From SZUA-287 sp036397975 (lineage in GTDB: Bacteria; Bacteroidota; Ignavibacteria; UBA10030; UBA6906): DNA of 38,731 nt. Each line of letters begins with the position of its first letter. Positions within the stretch are counted from its first letter, which is position 1. Below are positions 23,434 to 33,800 of this stretch, piece after piece. The stretch spans positions 1 through 38,731 of the forward strand of contig DASWHW010000072.1 of NCBI GenBank assembly GCA_036397975.1, given 5' to 3'. A program made the position numbers and the translations under genes. A model generated the notes under the pieces. The model had not been told where the DNA came from and searched no databases. It was given only the letters and a program-made list of their open reading frames with translations.

Positions 23434-25527
23434 TCAGGCGGCTTTGCCCTTTACCTTTTCAATTATCTGCTCAGAAACACTCTTGGGGGTCTCGTCGTAA
23501 TGTGAGATTTCCATACTATAGATAGCGCGGCCCTGTGTCATCGATCGAAGGATGGTCGAATACCCGAACATCTCAGAAAGAGGTACCGCCGCAGTGATAA
23601 CCTGTGCATCCTTCCGTGGATTCATTCCCTCGATTTTTCCTCGGCGAGAGTTTAAGTCACCGATAACATCACCCATATACTCTTCGGGTGTCACCACCTC
23701 CACTGCCATGACCGGCTCGAGTATAACAGGATCAGCTTTTCTTGCACCTTCCTTGAACGCCATTGAACCTGCAACTTTGAACGCCATTTCCGAAGAATCA
23801 ACATCGTGGAAGGAGCCATCAAACAACTTCACCTTAATGTCTTCAACGGGATATCCTGCGAGGACTCCATTGCGCATCGCCTCGACAATTCCCTGCTCTA
23901 CGGGTTTAATGTATTCCTTCGGAATAGAACCGCCGACAATGGCATTCTCAAATTCAAAACCTTTGCCCTTTTCATTCGGGGCTACCTCAATCCACACGTG
24001 GCCGTATTGTCCGCGACCGCCTGATTGCCGCACAAATTTTCCCTCGGCTTGCACCTTTTTCCGAATGGTCTCCTTGTACGCAACCTGGGGCTTTCCGATA
24101 TTGGCTTCGACGCGGAATTCGCGCTTCATCCGGTCGATGATGATCTCCAAATGAAGCTCACCCATTCCGCTAATAATATTCTGCCCTGTCTCTTCGTTGG
24201 TCGAGACACGAAGCGTTGGATCTTCTTCGGCCAATTTTGCGATGGCTTCCGCCATTTTTTCCTGATCTGCTTTTGTTTTCGGTTCAATCGCGACATGGAT
24301 GACCGGGTCAGGAAACGTCATTTTCTCAAGAACTATCGGGTCCGATTCATCGCATAATGTGTCGCCGGTTCTCGTGTTCTTCAGCCCAACGGCAGCGACA
24401 ATATCGCCAGAGTAAGCTTCTTCAACGTCCTCGCGCGTGTTCGCATGCATACGCAGGATGCGGCTGATACGCTCCTTCTTCTCGGAGATGGAATTATAGA
24501 CGTACGATCCTGCCTTTAACGTTCCAGAATACACTCGAAAGTATGTGAGTTTGCCGACAAACGGATCCGTCATGATCTTAAATGCGAGCGCGGAGAACTT
24601 CTCTTTATCATCTACCTTTCGCGTGATGTGATCTGTCATGTTGACGTGGTGTCCCTGAATGGATGCATCATTGACGTCAACCGGGGAAGGCAAATAGTCG
24701 ACCACACCATCCAAGAGCATTTGGACGCCCTTATTCTTGAAGGACGATCCACAAAGCACGGGGATGATATTCACCTTCAAACATGACCGACGAAGCACCG
24801 CCATGATTTCTGCCGGAGATATTTCTTTTCCGTCAAGGTACTTCTCCAGCAAAGTATCATCCTCGTCGGAGATAGCTTCCAGCATCTTTGTTCGATAAAC
24901 CTGTGCCTGCGCTTTCATATCATGCGGGATCTCGATTTCATCCCACTCAGCTCCCATCGAGGATTCCTTGTACATCCGCGCCTTCATAGTCACGAGGTCA
25001 ATAATCCCTGCAAAGATGTCTCCTTCTCCAACCGGCAGCTGAATCGGGATGGCGTTCGCAGCAAGCCGTTTCTTGATCATGTCAACAACACCGAGAAAAT
25101 CCGCTCCCACGCGATCCATCTTATTCACAAATGCCAGCCGCGGTACGCCGTACTTATCCATTTGACGCCAGACGGTTTCCGACTGTGGTTCAACTCCACC
25201 AACAGAACAAAACAATGCAACAGCACCGTCGAGCACGCGGAGAGAGCGCTCTACTTCGACAGTAAAGTCAACGTGTCCGGGTGTATCAATGATATTAATG
25301 CGATGCTTATCCCAAAAACAGGTGGTGGCGGCTGAGGTAATGGTAATGCCTCGCTCTTTCTCCTGCTCCATCCAATCCATGGTTGCGGCGCCGTCATGGA
25401 CCTCACCCATCCTGTGCAGCACGCCTGTGTAAAAAAGGATGCGCTCAGTGGTCGTCGTCTTGCCCGCGTCGATGTGGGCGCTGATTCCGATGTTGCGAGT
25501 CTTCTCTAAAGGGTATTGCCTTGGCAT
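23434..25527 (-). CDS. fusA: Elongation factor G
   Basis: A 697-residue GTPase that drives translocation and ribosome recycling. It starts MPRQYPLEKTRNIGIS, with G1 AHIDAGKT (17-24), the switch region KERGITI and DTPGHVDF, and all five domains through the C-terminal YSTILRSMTQGRA region. The frame is open for 62 more codons upstream across the rpsG end, but that part shows no family similarity, so I use ATG 25527. The SD is weak. Confidence 0.98.
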   Translation of the reverse strand: MPRQYPLEKTRNIGISAHIDAGKTTTTERILFYTGVLHRMGEVHDGAATMDWMEQEKERGITITSAATTCFWDKHRINIIDTPGHVDFTVEVERSLRVLDGAVALFCSVGGVEPQSETVWRQMDKYGVPRLAFVNKMDRVGADFLGVVDMIKKRLAANAIPIQLPVGEGDIFAGIIDLVTMKARMYKESSMGAEWDEIEIPHDMKAQAQVYRTKMLEAISDEDDTLLEKYLDGKEISPAEIMAVLRRSCLKVNIIPVLCGSSFKNKGVQMLLDGVVDYLPSPVDVNDASIQGHHVNMTDHITRKVDDKEKFSALAFKIMTDPFVGKLTYFRVYSGTLKAGSYVYNSISEKKERISRILRMHANTREDVEEAYSGDIVAAVGLKNTRTGDTLCDESDPIVLEKMTFPDPVIHVAIEPKTKADQEKMAEAIAKLAEEDPTLRVSTNEETGQNIISGMGELHLEIIIDRMKREFRVEANIGKPQVAYKETIRKKVQAEGKFVRQSGGRGQYGHVWIEVAPNEKGKGFEFENAIVGGSIPKEYIKPVEQGIVEAMRNGVLAGYPVEDIKVKLFDGSFHDVDSSEMAFKVAGSMAFKEGARKADPVILEPVMAVEVVTPEEYMGDVIGDLNSRRGKIEGMNPRKDAQVITAAVPLSEMFGYSTILRSMTQGRAIYSMEISHYDETPKSVSEQIIEKVKGKAA

Positions 25528-25561
25528 TTCTTCGTAATTTATATGATCACAAACTTTTGTT

Positions 25562-26029
25562 CTACCAGCGGAAATGAGCGAACGCCTTGTTCGCTTCCGC
25601 CATCTTATGCGTGTCGTCTTTCTTCTTGATGGCGTTGCCTTCTCCATTGGAGGCTGCAATGAATTCCGCAGCGAGTTTTTGGGAAAACGAACGATCTTTC
25701 CTTTCGGACGCATAATTGATCAGCCAGCGAATTGCAAGAGCAACGCTGCGATCATGTCGAACTTCCGTCGGAACTTGATAGGTGGCACCGCCAACGCGTC
25801 GGGCTTTAACTTCGAGTACCGGACGGGCGTTGCTCATCGCCTTTTTAAACACCTCAAGGCCGTCGCCTTTTGTCCGATCCTCAATAATCGAAAACGCATC
25901 GTACAGAATTCGTCGTGCACGATGTTTTCCTCCCCCCTTCATCACACAGTTGATAAACTCGGATACCAGAGGGTCGCCATATTTTGGGTCAGGCGTATCA
26001 TGCCTGCCACTTGATGTTTTTTTTCTCAC
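25562..26029 (-). CDS. rpsG: Ribosomal protein S7
   Basis: A 155-residue primary binder of the 16S rRNA 3' domain. It has MRKKTSSGRHDTPDPKYGDPLV, FINCVMKGGGK, VGGATYQVPTEV and RSVALAIRWLI. The start is GTG at 26029 with no visible SD; coupling to rpsL (23 bases upstream) is possible. Length matches the family. Confidence 0.98.
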   Translation of the reverse strand: MRKKTSSGRHDTPDPKYGDPLVSEFINCVMKGGGKHRARRILYDAFSIIEDRTKGDGLEVFKKAMSNARPVLEVKARRVGGATYQVPTEVRHDRSVALAIRWLINYASERKDRSFSQKLAAEFIAASNGEGNAIKKKDDTHKMAEANKAFAHFRW

Positions 26030-26052
26030 AGAATGTCAATAATTAAAGGTGA

Positions 26053-26427
26053 CTAGGACTTTGCTCGTTTCGCACCGTACTTGGAGCGGGCTTGCTTGCG
26101 GTCTGCAACACCAGCAGTATCGAGGGTACCACGAATGATATGATAGCGAACCCCGGGAAGGTCCTTAACTCTTCCTCCACGAATCATCACGATCGAGTGC
26201 TCCTGTAGATTGTGCCCCTCGCCAGGAATGTAGGCCGTAACCTCGATCCCATTCGTCAAACGCACACGTGCTACCTTGCGCAAGGCAGAGTTGGGCTTTT
26301 TGGGCGTGGTGGTATACACCCTTGTGCAAACTCCTCTTTTTTGAGGACTGCCCTCCATTGCCGGAGCTTTGCTTTTCCAGGTAACTCTTTCCCGGCTTTT
26401 TCGCACTAACTGATTAATCGTTGGCAA
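26053..26427 (-). CDS. rpsL: Ribosomal protein S12
   Basis: A 124-residue decoding-centre protein. I start it at TTG 26427, which gives the canonical MPTINQLVRK beginning, the family length, and a GGAG seven bases upstream. A TTG at 26460 has no SD and falls at the predicted transcription start. K43 (TPKKPNS) and K88 (GRVKDLPG), the usual streptomycin-resistance positions, are wild-type lysines, and D89 is the residue methylthiolated in some bacteria. First gene of the str group. Confidence 0.97.
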   Translation of the reverse strand: MPTINQLVRKSRERVTWKSKAPAMEGSPQKRGVCTRVYTTTPKKPNSALRKVARVRLTNGIEVTAYIPGEGHNLQEHSIVMIRGGRVKDLPGVRYHIIRGTLDTAGVADRKQARSKYGAKRAKS

Positions 26428-26469
26428 TTTACCACTCCGAATGACTACTTTGAACGACAAAAGCTAATG

Positions 26470-26498
26470 AAGATACGAAATCACATCTTCTTTGTCAA
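26470..26498 (-). promoter_or_regulatory. Promoter of the str group (rpsL-rpsG-fusA-tuf)
   Basis: The minus strand carries TTGACA (26498-26493), a 17-base spacer and TATCTT (26475-26470): 6/6 and 4/6 matches. Transcription would begin near 26463, about 35 bases before the rpsL TTG. It lies in the 105-base gap after rpoC; I see no terminator for rpoC there. Confidence 0.7.
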
Positions 26499-26532
26499 GA
26501 TAAACGCTATGTCTTTCGGCGCCGTAAATGAA

Positions 26533-29500
26533 TTATTCTACTTCGACCTTTTCCCTTGAACGGGCCTTCTGAACAGGGTCGACTTCTTCAACGATCTCTT
26601 CCTGCTCAAATCCGCCACGGGATGTCACAAGGATGTCTTGGAAGTGCTTGAGTCCCGTCCCTGCTGGGATGAGGTGACCCATAATCACATTTTCCTTCAA
26701 TCCGAGAAGGTTATCCACTTTTCCGGATATCGCAGCATCCGTCAGGACCTTCGTTGTCTCCTGGAATGATGCAGCCGATATAAAACTATCGGTGGACAAC
26801 GATGCTGATGTTATGCCAAGCAGTACCGGCTCCGAGGTTGCGGACATGGCGTCACGATACTCAACAACCTTCTTCGCCTTCTTTCTCAGATCGCCATTTG
26901 CCTCACGCACTTTTTTCTTCGAGACAATCTGTCCATTCTTGTATTTGGAATCTCCTTTTCCTGTCACCACCACTTTATCCCGCAAAGATTCGTTCTCCTC
27001 TTCAAAACGAAGTTTATCAACATAATCTCCCTCCAGAAACTTCGTATCACCAGAGTCAACAATGCGTAGTTTCTGCATCATTTGACGGACAATGATCTCG
27101 ATGTGTTTGTCATTGATCTTCACACCCTGGATTCGATACACCTCCTGAATCTCATTGACAAGATATTCCTGAACCACACCCACACCTTTGATTCGGAGGA
27201 TATCATGGGGATCAATCGCTCCATCTGACAACCGCTCACCAGAACGAACCACATCCTTTTCCTGGACCAACACATGTTTGCCAAGGGGAATCGCGTATTT
27301 ACGAATGTCCTGTCCGTCGTGACTACTGACGATGACTTCGCGAGAACCTCTCTTCTGCGCTCCGAAAGAGACTGTTCCGTCAATCTCCGCCACGATCGCC
27401 GGATCGTTGGGACTGCGCGCCTCAAAAAGTTCCGTTACTCGCGGAAGACCGCCCGTGATGTCCCTGTTTTTTCCGATGTCACGAGGAATCTTTACGAGGA
27501 CAGTTCCAGGACCGATTTCCTGCTTATCATCGACTACCAAGTGCGCCCGCGTCGGCACTAAATACGTTGCAATCTTTTGCCCGTTGCGCGTGATAATAAT
27601 ATTCGGGCTGAGTGTCTTGTCACGAGAATCAACAACAACTTTTTGGATATGCCCTGTTTGTTCATCAGGTTCTTCCCTGAAAGTAACATTCTCTTTCAGG
27701 TCCTGATATGACACGACCCCACCGTGTTCAGAAATAATCACCGCGTTGTAAGGATCCCACTCGTAAATGATTTCACCGCGTTGGATCGCAGATCCATCCT
27801 TCACAAGAAGAACAGCTCCATAGGGAACGTCATACTTCGTCAGCATTCGATTGTCATGGTCGAGAACATTCACGATCCCGCTGCGACCTGACACGATAAT
27901 CTTCGGGCCGGCGTCGTCTTCCATCTCGATGAACTTGATTCCCTCGTAGGAAATCTTACCTTCGAATTTGGAATGCACTTGCGATTGCGACGCAATCAAG
28001 CTCGCGGTCCCTCCGGTGTGGAATGTACGAAGGGTCAACTGGGTTCCCGGCTCACCGATCGACTGGGCAGCAATGATGCCGACTGCCTCGCCAACTTGAA
28101 TCAATTTGCCGGTGGTGAGATTTCTCCCATAGCAGAGTCCGCAAATACCGCGCTTCGCCTCACAGGTCAACACTGAACGAATCTCGACGGTCTCGATCGA
28201 TGACTCTGCAATTCGATTCGCTCTCTCTTCATCGATAAGATCGCCGTTGCTGACAATCATCTCCCCCGTACGCGGGTCAATTACATCATGAACAGAAACT
28301 CGACCAAGGATTCTCTCAGCAAGCGGTTCTTTGATGTCTTCTCCTTCTTTGAGCGCTCCGGTGATTACACCTCGAATTGTACCGCAATCATTGAGAGATA
28401 TAATCGCGTCCTGCGCCACGTCCACAAGCCGACGCGTAAGATAACCTGCATCCGCTGTCTTCAGGGCAGTATCCGCCAAGCCTTTACGCGCTCCGTGGGT
28501 AGAAATGAAGTACTCGAGAATGGACAACCCTTCTCGAAAGTTGGCGATGATGGGGTTTTCAATCAATTCCCCGGTCGCACCTGAAAGACTCTTCTGGGGT
28601 TTCGCCATCAGTCCACGCATACCGGCAAGCTGACGAACCTGTTCTTTCGAACCTCGTGCACCTGAGTCCACCATCATGTAGAGTGAGTTGAAACCTTCTT
28701 CAGAGTGCTGCAGTGAGTCGAAAAGTTTTTCCGCAACACGCGTTGTCGCGCGGGTCCAGATATCAATGACTTTGTTGTACCGTTCACCATTCGTGATGAA
28801 TCCGCGAGTATATTGACTGTACACTTCATCGACACTCTTCTGCGCCTTGGAAATGATCTCCTCTTTTTCCTTTGGAATTGTCACGTCGTTAAGGCTTACC
28901 GACAATCCTCCGGCGGTAGCATACCGGAAGCCGGTATCTTTGAGTTGATCAAGGAACTCTGCTGTTTTGAGATTACCAACTTTGCGGAAACATGCAGCGA
29001 TTATTTGAACCAGCCGCTTCTTGTTCAACAGTTCGTTAATGAATCCGATTTCCTTCGGCACGATCTGATTAAAGAGAACCCGACCCGTCGTTGTTTCCAT
29101 CATGACGTTGCCAAGACGGACCTTAATGCGTGCGTGCAAGCCAACGCGCCGGTGGTTGAATGCGATAACAGCTTCATCCATCGAAGAGAATACGAGCCCG
29201 TCGCCAAGGTCCCTTTCTCGCGACTTTGTCAAATAGTAACACCCAAGAACCTGGTCTTGCGTCGGAGTAACGATTGGTGATCCGCTTGCCGGCGAAAGAA
29301 TATTGTGACTTGAAAGCATGAGGATGCGCGCTTCCAACTGTGCATCAAAGGAAAGCGGCACATGCACGGCCATCTGATCTCCATCAAAGTCTGCGTTAAA
29401 TGCCGTGCAAACCATGGGGTGGATTCGAATTGCCTTTCCTTCCACGAGGACAGGCTGGAAAGCCTGAATTCCCAGGCGGTGGAGCGTGGGAGCCCGATTG

Positions 29501-30804
29501 AGAAGAACGGGGTGGCCGTCAATAATGTTCTCGAGAATTTCCCACACCTCCGCACCCTTCTTATCCACCATTTTCTTCGCACTCTTCACGGTCTTCACCA
29601 CACCACGCTCTATCAACTTTCGGATGACGAACGGTTTGAAGAGTTCAACGGCCATATCCTTCGGCAGTCCGCATTGATGGAGCTGCAACTCTGGACCTAC
29701 AACGATCACTGATCGGCCGGAGTAGTCCACCCGCTTACCAAGGAGATTCTGGCGGAACCGTCCTTGCTTTCCTTTCAACATATCGGAGAGAGATTTCAGC
29801 GCACGATTATTATCGCTTCGCACCGCGTTGATCCTCCTCGAATTATCAAAGAGAGAATCAACTGCCTCCTGGAGCATTCTCTTCTCATTGCGGAGAATAA
29901 CATCCGGGGCTTTGATGTCGATAAGGCGCTTCAGTCGGTTATTGCGAATAATAACGCGGCGATAAAGGTCATTCAAATCCGATGTGGCAAATCGACCCCC
30001 TTCCAAAGGGACCAGCGGACGGAGCTCCGGCGGAATAACCGGGATAATATCCATGACTGCCCACTCAGGCTTGTTGAGAGGCCCATCTTCATCCTCCCGA
30101 AAAGCCTCAACAACCCGCAGCCGCTTCAATGCATCCTGTTTCTTTTGGACTGAGGTTTCCTCGATGACCTGCATCCGGAGCTGTGCCGCCAGCTCGTTCA
30201 TATCCACTTCCTTCAAGAGGTCCTTAACCGCTTCGCCTCCGATTTTTGCAACGAAACGCTTTTTGTCCGTCGGCTCAAGATCATCATTGTTTTCCGGAAG
30301 CGTGTTCAGGATTTCGAAGTACTGGTCTTCGGAAATGAGGTCTTTCTTTTGAAGTCCGGTTGTACCGGGATTCACCACGACGTACGATTCGTAGTAGACA
30401 ATCTTTTCCAGATCCTTGGTAGTGATCCCGAGGATGTAACCGATTTTTGACGGAAGCGACCGGAAGTACCAGATGTGAACAATTGGAACAGCAAGGGCAA
30501 TATGTCCCATGCGTTCCCGACGAACGCTCTTTTGAGTGACTTCGACGCCGCAACGGTCACAGATGATTCCGCGGTATCGAATTCGCTTATACTTTCCGCA
30601 AGCACATTCCCAATCCCGCACCGGACCGAATATCTTTTCGCAGAACAACCCGTCCTTTTCGGGACGAAATGAGCGATAGTTGATTGTCTCGGGCTTCGTC
30701 ACCTCACCACGCGACCTTTGCAAGATCATGTCGGGTGAGGCAAGACTGATAGTGATCCGGGTAAAGTTCTTTCGTGTTTCTCTTTCGTGATGCATAAACG
30801 CCAT
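26533..30804 (-). CDS. rpoC: RNA polymerase beta' subunit
   Basis: A 1423-residue catalytic subunit. The N-terminal zinc site is C67-x-C69-x12-C82-x2-C85. The Mg2+ site NADFDGDQM lies at 470-478. The trigger-loop region is near 777-793 (LADTALKTADAGYLTRR). The second zinc site uses C807, C881, C888 and C891. Length is typical for the FCB group, without obvious large lineage insertions. ATG at 30804 with GGAGG upstream, 44 bases after rpoB in a gap that also holds part of a strong stem-loop. Confidence 0.99.
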   Translation of the reverse strand: MAFMHHERETRKNFTRITISLASPDMILQRSRGEVTKPETINYRSFRPEKDGLFCEKIFGPVRDWECACGKYKRIRYRGIICDRCGVEVTQKSVRRERMGHIALAVPIVHIWYFRSLPSKIGYILGITTKDLEKIVYYESYVVVNPGTTGLQKKDLISEDQYFEILNTLPENNDDLEPTDKKRFVAKIGGEAVKDLLKEVDMNELAAQLRMQVIEETSVQKKQDALKRLRVVEAFREDEDGPLNKPEWAVMDIIPVIPPELRPLVPLEGGRFATSDLNDLYRRVIIRNNRLKRLIDIKAPDVILRNEKRMLQEAVDSLFDNSRRINAVRSDNNRALKSLSDMLKGKQGRFRQNLLGKRVDYSGRSVIVVGPELQLHQCGLPKDMAVELFKPFVIRKLIERGVVKTVKSAKKMVDKKGAEVWEILENIIDGHPVLLNRAPTLHRLGIQAFQPVLVEGKAIRIHPMVCTAFNADFDGDQMAVHVPLSFDAQLEARILMLSSHNILSPASGSPIVTPTQDQVLGCYYLTKSRERDLGDGLVFSSMDEAVIAFNHRRVGLHARIKVRLGNVMMETTTGRVLFNQIVPKEIGFINELLNKKRLVQIIAACFRKVGNLKTAEFLDQLKDTGFRYATAGGLSVSLNDVTIPKEKEEIISKAQKSVDEVYSQYTRGFITNGERYNKVIDIWTRATTRVAEKLFDSLQHSEEGFNSLYMMVDSGARGSKEQVRQLAGMRGLMAKPQKSLSGATGELIENPIIANFREGLSILEYFISTHGARKGLADTALKTADAGYLTRRLVDVAQDAIISLNDCGTIRGVITGALKEGEDIKEPLAERILGRVSVHDVIDPRTGEMIVSNGDLIDEERANRIAESSIETVEIRSVLTCEAKRGICGLCYGRNLTTGKLIQVGEAVGIIAAQSIGEPGTQLTLRTFHTGGTASLIASQSQVHSKFEGKISYEGIKFIEMEDDAGPKIIVSGRSGIVNVLDHDNRMLTKYDVPYGAVLLVKDGSAIQRGEIIYEWDPYNAVIISEHGGVVSYQDLKENVTFREEPDEQTGHIQKVVVDSRDKTLSPNIIITRNGQKIATYLVPTRAHLVVDDKQEIGPGTVLVKIPRDIGKNRDITGGLPRVTELFEARSPNDPAIVAEIDGTVSFGAQKRGSREVIVSSHDGQDIRKYAIPLGKHVLVQEKDVVRSGERLSDGAIDPHDILRIKGVGVVQEYLVNEIQEVYRIQGVKINDKHIEIIVRQMMQKLRIVDSGDTKFLEGDYVDKLRFEEENESLRDKVVVTGKGDSKYKNGQIVSKKKVREANGDLRKKAKKVVEYRDAMSATSEPVLLGITSASLSTDSFISAASFQETTKVLTDAAISGKVDNLLGLKENVIMGHLIPAGTGLKHFQDILVTSRGGFEQEEIVEEVDPVQKARSREKVEVE

Positions 30805-30829
30805 TGTGTTCCTCCAAAAATTTTTGTGC

Positions 30830-30855
30830 GGATTAAGGAATTTGTTCCTTAATCC
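30830..30855 (-). promoter_or_regulatory. Perfect 11-bp stem-loop spanning the rpoB stop codon
   Basis: GGATTAAGGAA (30855-30845) and TTCCTTAATCC (30840-30830) pair perfectly over 11 bp with a CAAA loop. The 5' arm contains the last Asp codon and the TAA stop of rpoB. About 4-8 bases later the RNA has AAAAAUUUUU, then the rpoC SD. It could be a pause or partial terminator, an RNase processing site, or a barrier that affects rpoC translation. Confidence 0.7.
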
Positions 30856-33800
30856 AGCTTCACTTCGAGTCCGAGTCCCATGAGCTCGCGGATTAACACA
30901 TTAAATGATTCTGGAATATTTGACTCAGGGAGATTCTCTCCCTTGACGATCGCCTCATAAACCTTTGCACGACCGGAGACATCGTCGCTCTTGACGGTCA
31001 GCATCTCCTGTAACACATGTGCGGCGCCATATCCTTCAAGCGCCCACACTTCCATTTCTCCAAAGCGCTGACCGCCGAACTGTGCCTTCCCACCCAGCGG
31101 CTGCTGGGTAATCAACGAGTACGGTCCAATTGAACGAGCGTGAATTTTATCATCGACAAGGTGAGAGAGCTTGAGCATGTAGAGATACCCAACGGTCACT
31201 TCCTGATCGAACCGCTCGCCGGTTTTCCCATCATAAAGGATTGATTTCGAGTTTTCATTCAGGCCTGCCTTTTTGAGTTGCTCCGCGACATCATCCCATG
31301 TAGCGCCGTCAAAAATTGGCGAGGCGAACGTCACCCCAAGATCTTTCGCGGCCCACCCAAGAGCGGTCTCGAATAGTTGACCGAGATTCATGCGCGACGG
31401 CACTCCGAGAGGATTCAGAACGATATCGACCGGTGTCCCATCGGGGAGGAATGGCATGTCTTCCGAAGGAACAATTCTCGAGACGACACCCTTATTCCCG
31501 TGGCGTCCGGCCATTTTGTCGCCGACGGAGAGTTTCCGCTTCTTTGCGACATAGACCTTTGCAAGTTGCACGACACCCGGCGGGAGCTCGTCGCCGAGCT
31601 GGATCTTATTCTTCTCGTGACGGAATTCCTCTTCAACGCCTTCACGACGATCAAAATAACTTGTGAAGATTTTCGTGACGATCGTGTTTTTCCTTTTATC
31701 CTCAACCCAATCTGACGAGTAGTCAAGCTTTTCAATGTCTTCCAGCGTGGTGAACGTGTCGGTGTGTAATGATGTGCCGCTGCGGAAGACCATGTTTCCA
31801 TCAGTGTCGCGGATTCCGTTGGACTTTTCCTCGTTCAACACGAGGCCAAGTTTTTTGCCAAGCTGCTCCTTCAGATCCGCCAAGACCTTTCGTCGCTGCC
31901 GATCAAGTGCATCACTTCGCCGCTTGTCTTCCTTCTTCGATTCTGCGTCTTTCTTCTTGCGGCTGAACAGCTTTGTTGCGATGACAACACCCTTCATGCC
32001 CGGAGGCGCTTTGAGGGATGCATCTTTTACATCGCCCGCCTTTTCACCGAAAATCGCTTTTAACAATTTTTCTTCCGGCGTTGGATCGGATTCACCTTTT
32101 GGAGTAATCTTTCCAATCAAGATGTCCCCTTCGAACACCTCCGCGCCAATGCGAACAATACCATTTTCGTCGAGGTCTTTAGTCGCTTCTTCGCTCACAT
32201 TCGGAATTTCACGCGTCAACTCCTCCTCGCCGCGCTTTGTGTCGCGCACTTGTAGCTCGAATTCTTCTATGTGAATGGATGTGAAGATATCCTGAGAGGC
32301 GATCTTGTCGCTGACAATGATCGCATCTTCAAAGTTATAGCCGTACCAGGGCATGAACGCAACAAGAACATTTCGCCCAAGGGCGAGTTCGCCTCGTTCG
32401 GTCGCCGCACCATCCGCAAGGACGTCCCCTTTCTTAATCTTATCCCCGGGGTTCACGATGACTTTCTGATTGATGCACGTATCCTGATTGGTCCGGAAGA
32501 ACTTCGTCAACCGGTATTCAACTCGTCGCTTATCGTCAAATGAAGTCAAAGCCTCAACGCTTGAATCGTCGATATCATAGAGAACGCTAATTCTATTTGC
32601 ATCGACATATTCCACGACTCCGTTTCGTTCTGCAACAATCAGGCTGCGGGAATCCCGGGCGAGCTTTTCCTCGAGTCCGGTTCCTACCAGTGGCGCCTGC
32701 GGACGAAGGAGAGGAACTGATTGGCGCTGCATATTCGATCCCATCAGAGCTCGATTGGCATCATCATGCTCGAGAAACGGGATCAGTCCAGCAGCCGCGC
32801 TAACGATCTGATTCGGGGCAATGTCCATATATTGGATCTCGCCCGGTTGCACAACCGGAAAGTCACCTTGAAACCGGGCCTTCACCCTGTCGCTAGCGAA
32901 ATTCCCTTTGCCATCTAGAATAGCGTTTGCCTGGGCGATCGTGAAAGTATCTTCCTGCTCTGCCGTGAGGTATTCAATCTCCTCCGTTACTTTTCCATTC
33001 TTCACGATGCGATACGGTGTTTCAATAAAGCCGAATTCGTTCACCCGCGCATGAATACACAGTGAAGAAATTAGGCCGATGTTCGGGCCTTCCGGAGTCT
33101 CGATGGGACAGAGGCGTCCGTAATGAGTATAATGGACGTCCCGAACCTCAAACCCCGCGCGTTCGCGGGTCAGTCCGCCTGGTCCGAGGGCAGACATGCG
33201 GCGCTTGTTCGTCAGCTCGGCAAGAGGATTGGTTTGATCCATGAACTGAGAGAGAGGATTCGTTCCAAAGAATGCATTGATCACGCTGCTGATCGTTCTG
33301 GCATTCACCAGATCCTGCGGTGCAAGGTTTTCGTTGTCACGGATGTTCATTCGCTCACGGATAGTTCTCGCCATCCGAGCGAGACCAATATTGAACTGCT
33401 GTGCAATTTGTTCGCCGACTGTCCGGACCCGTCTGTTACCAAGATGGTCGATATCGTCAACTGATTTTTTCCCCTGCTGCAGGTCAATCAGGTAGTTAAT
33501 AATTGCAATGATATCTTCCTTCGTCAGCGTCGTCGTTGTGGGAGGAATGCCCAGCCCCAACTTGCTGTTGAGCCGGTAACGGCCAACATCGCCAAGGTCG
33601 TACCGCTTTTCGTTGAAGAAGAGACGGTCGATGAGGTTTTTCGCGGTTTCGAGATCCGGCGCATCGCCCGATCGGAGTTGACGGTAGATCGCACCAAGTG
33701 CGTCTTCTTCAGAGCGCGAAACATCTTTCATGATAGTGTTCGCAATGACCGATGTCTCGTTTCCCTGGAGTTTCAGGAGGCGGATCTTTTTTACCGTGGA

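Noticed and set aside
25528..25713. A 62-residue N-terminal extension of EF-G.
   Set aside because: It overlaps the end of rpsG, has no similarity to EF-G, and ATG 25527 gives the conserved MPRQYPLEKTRNIGI start.
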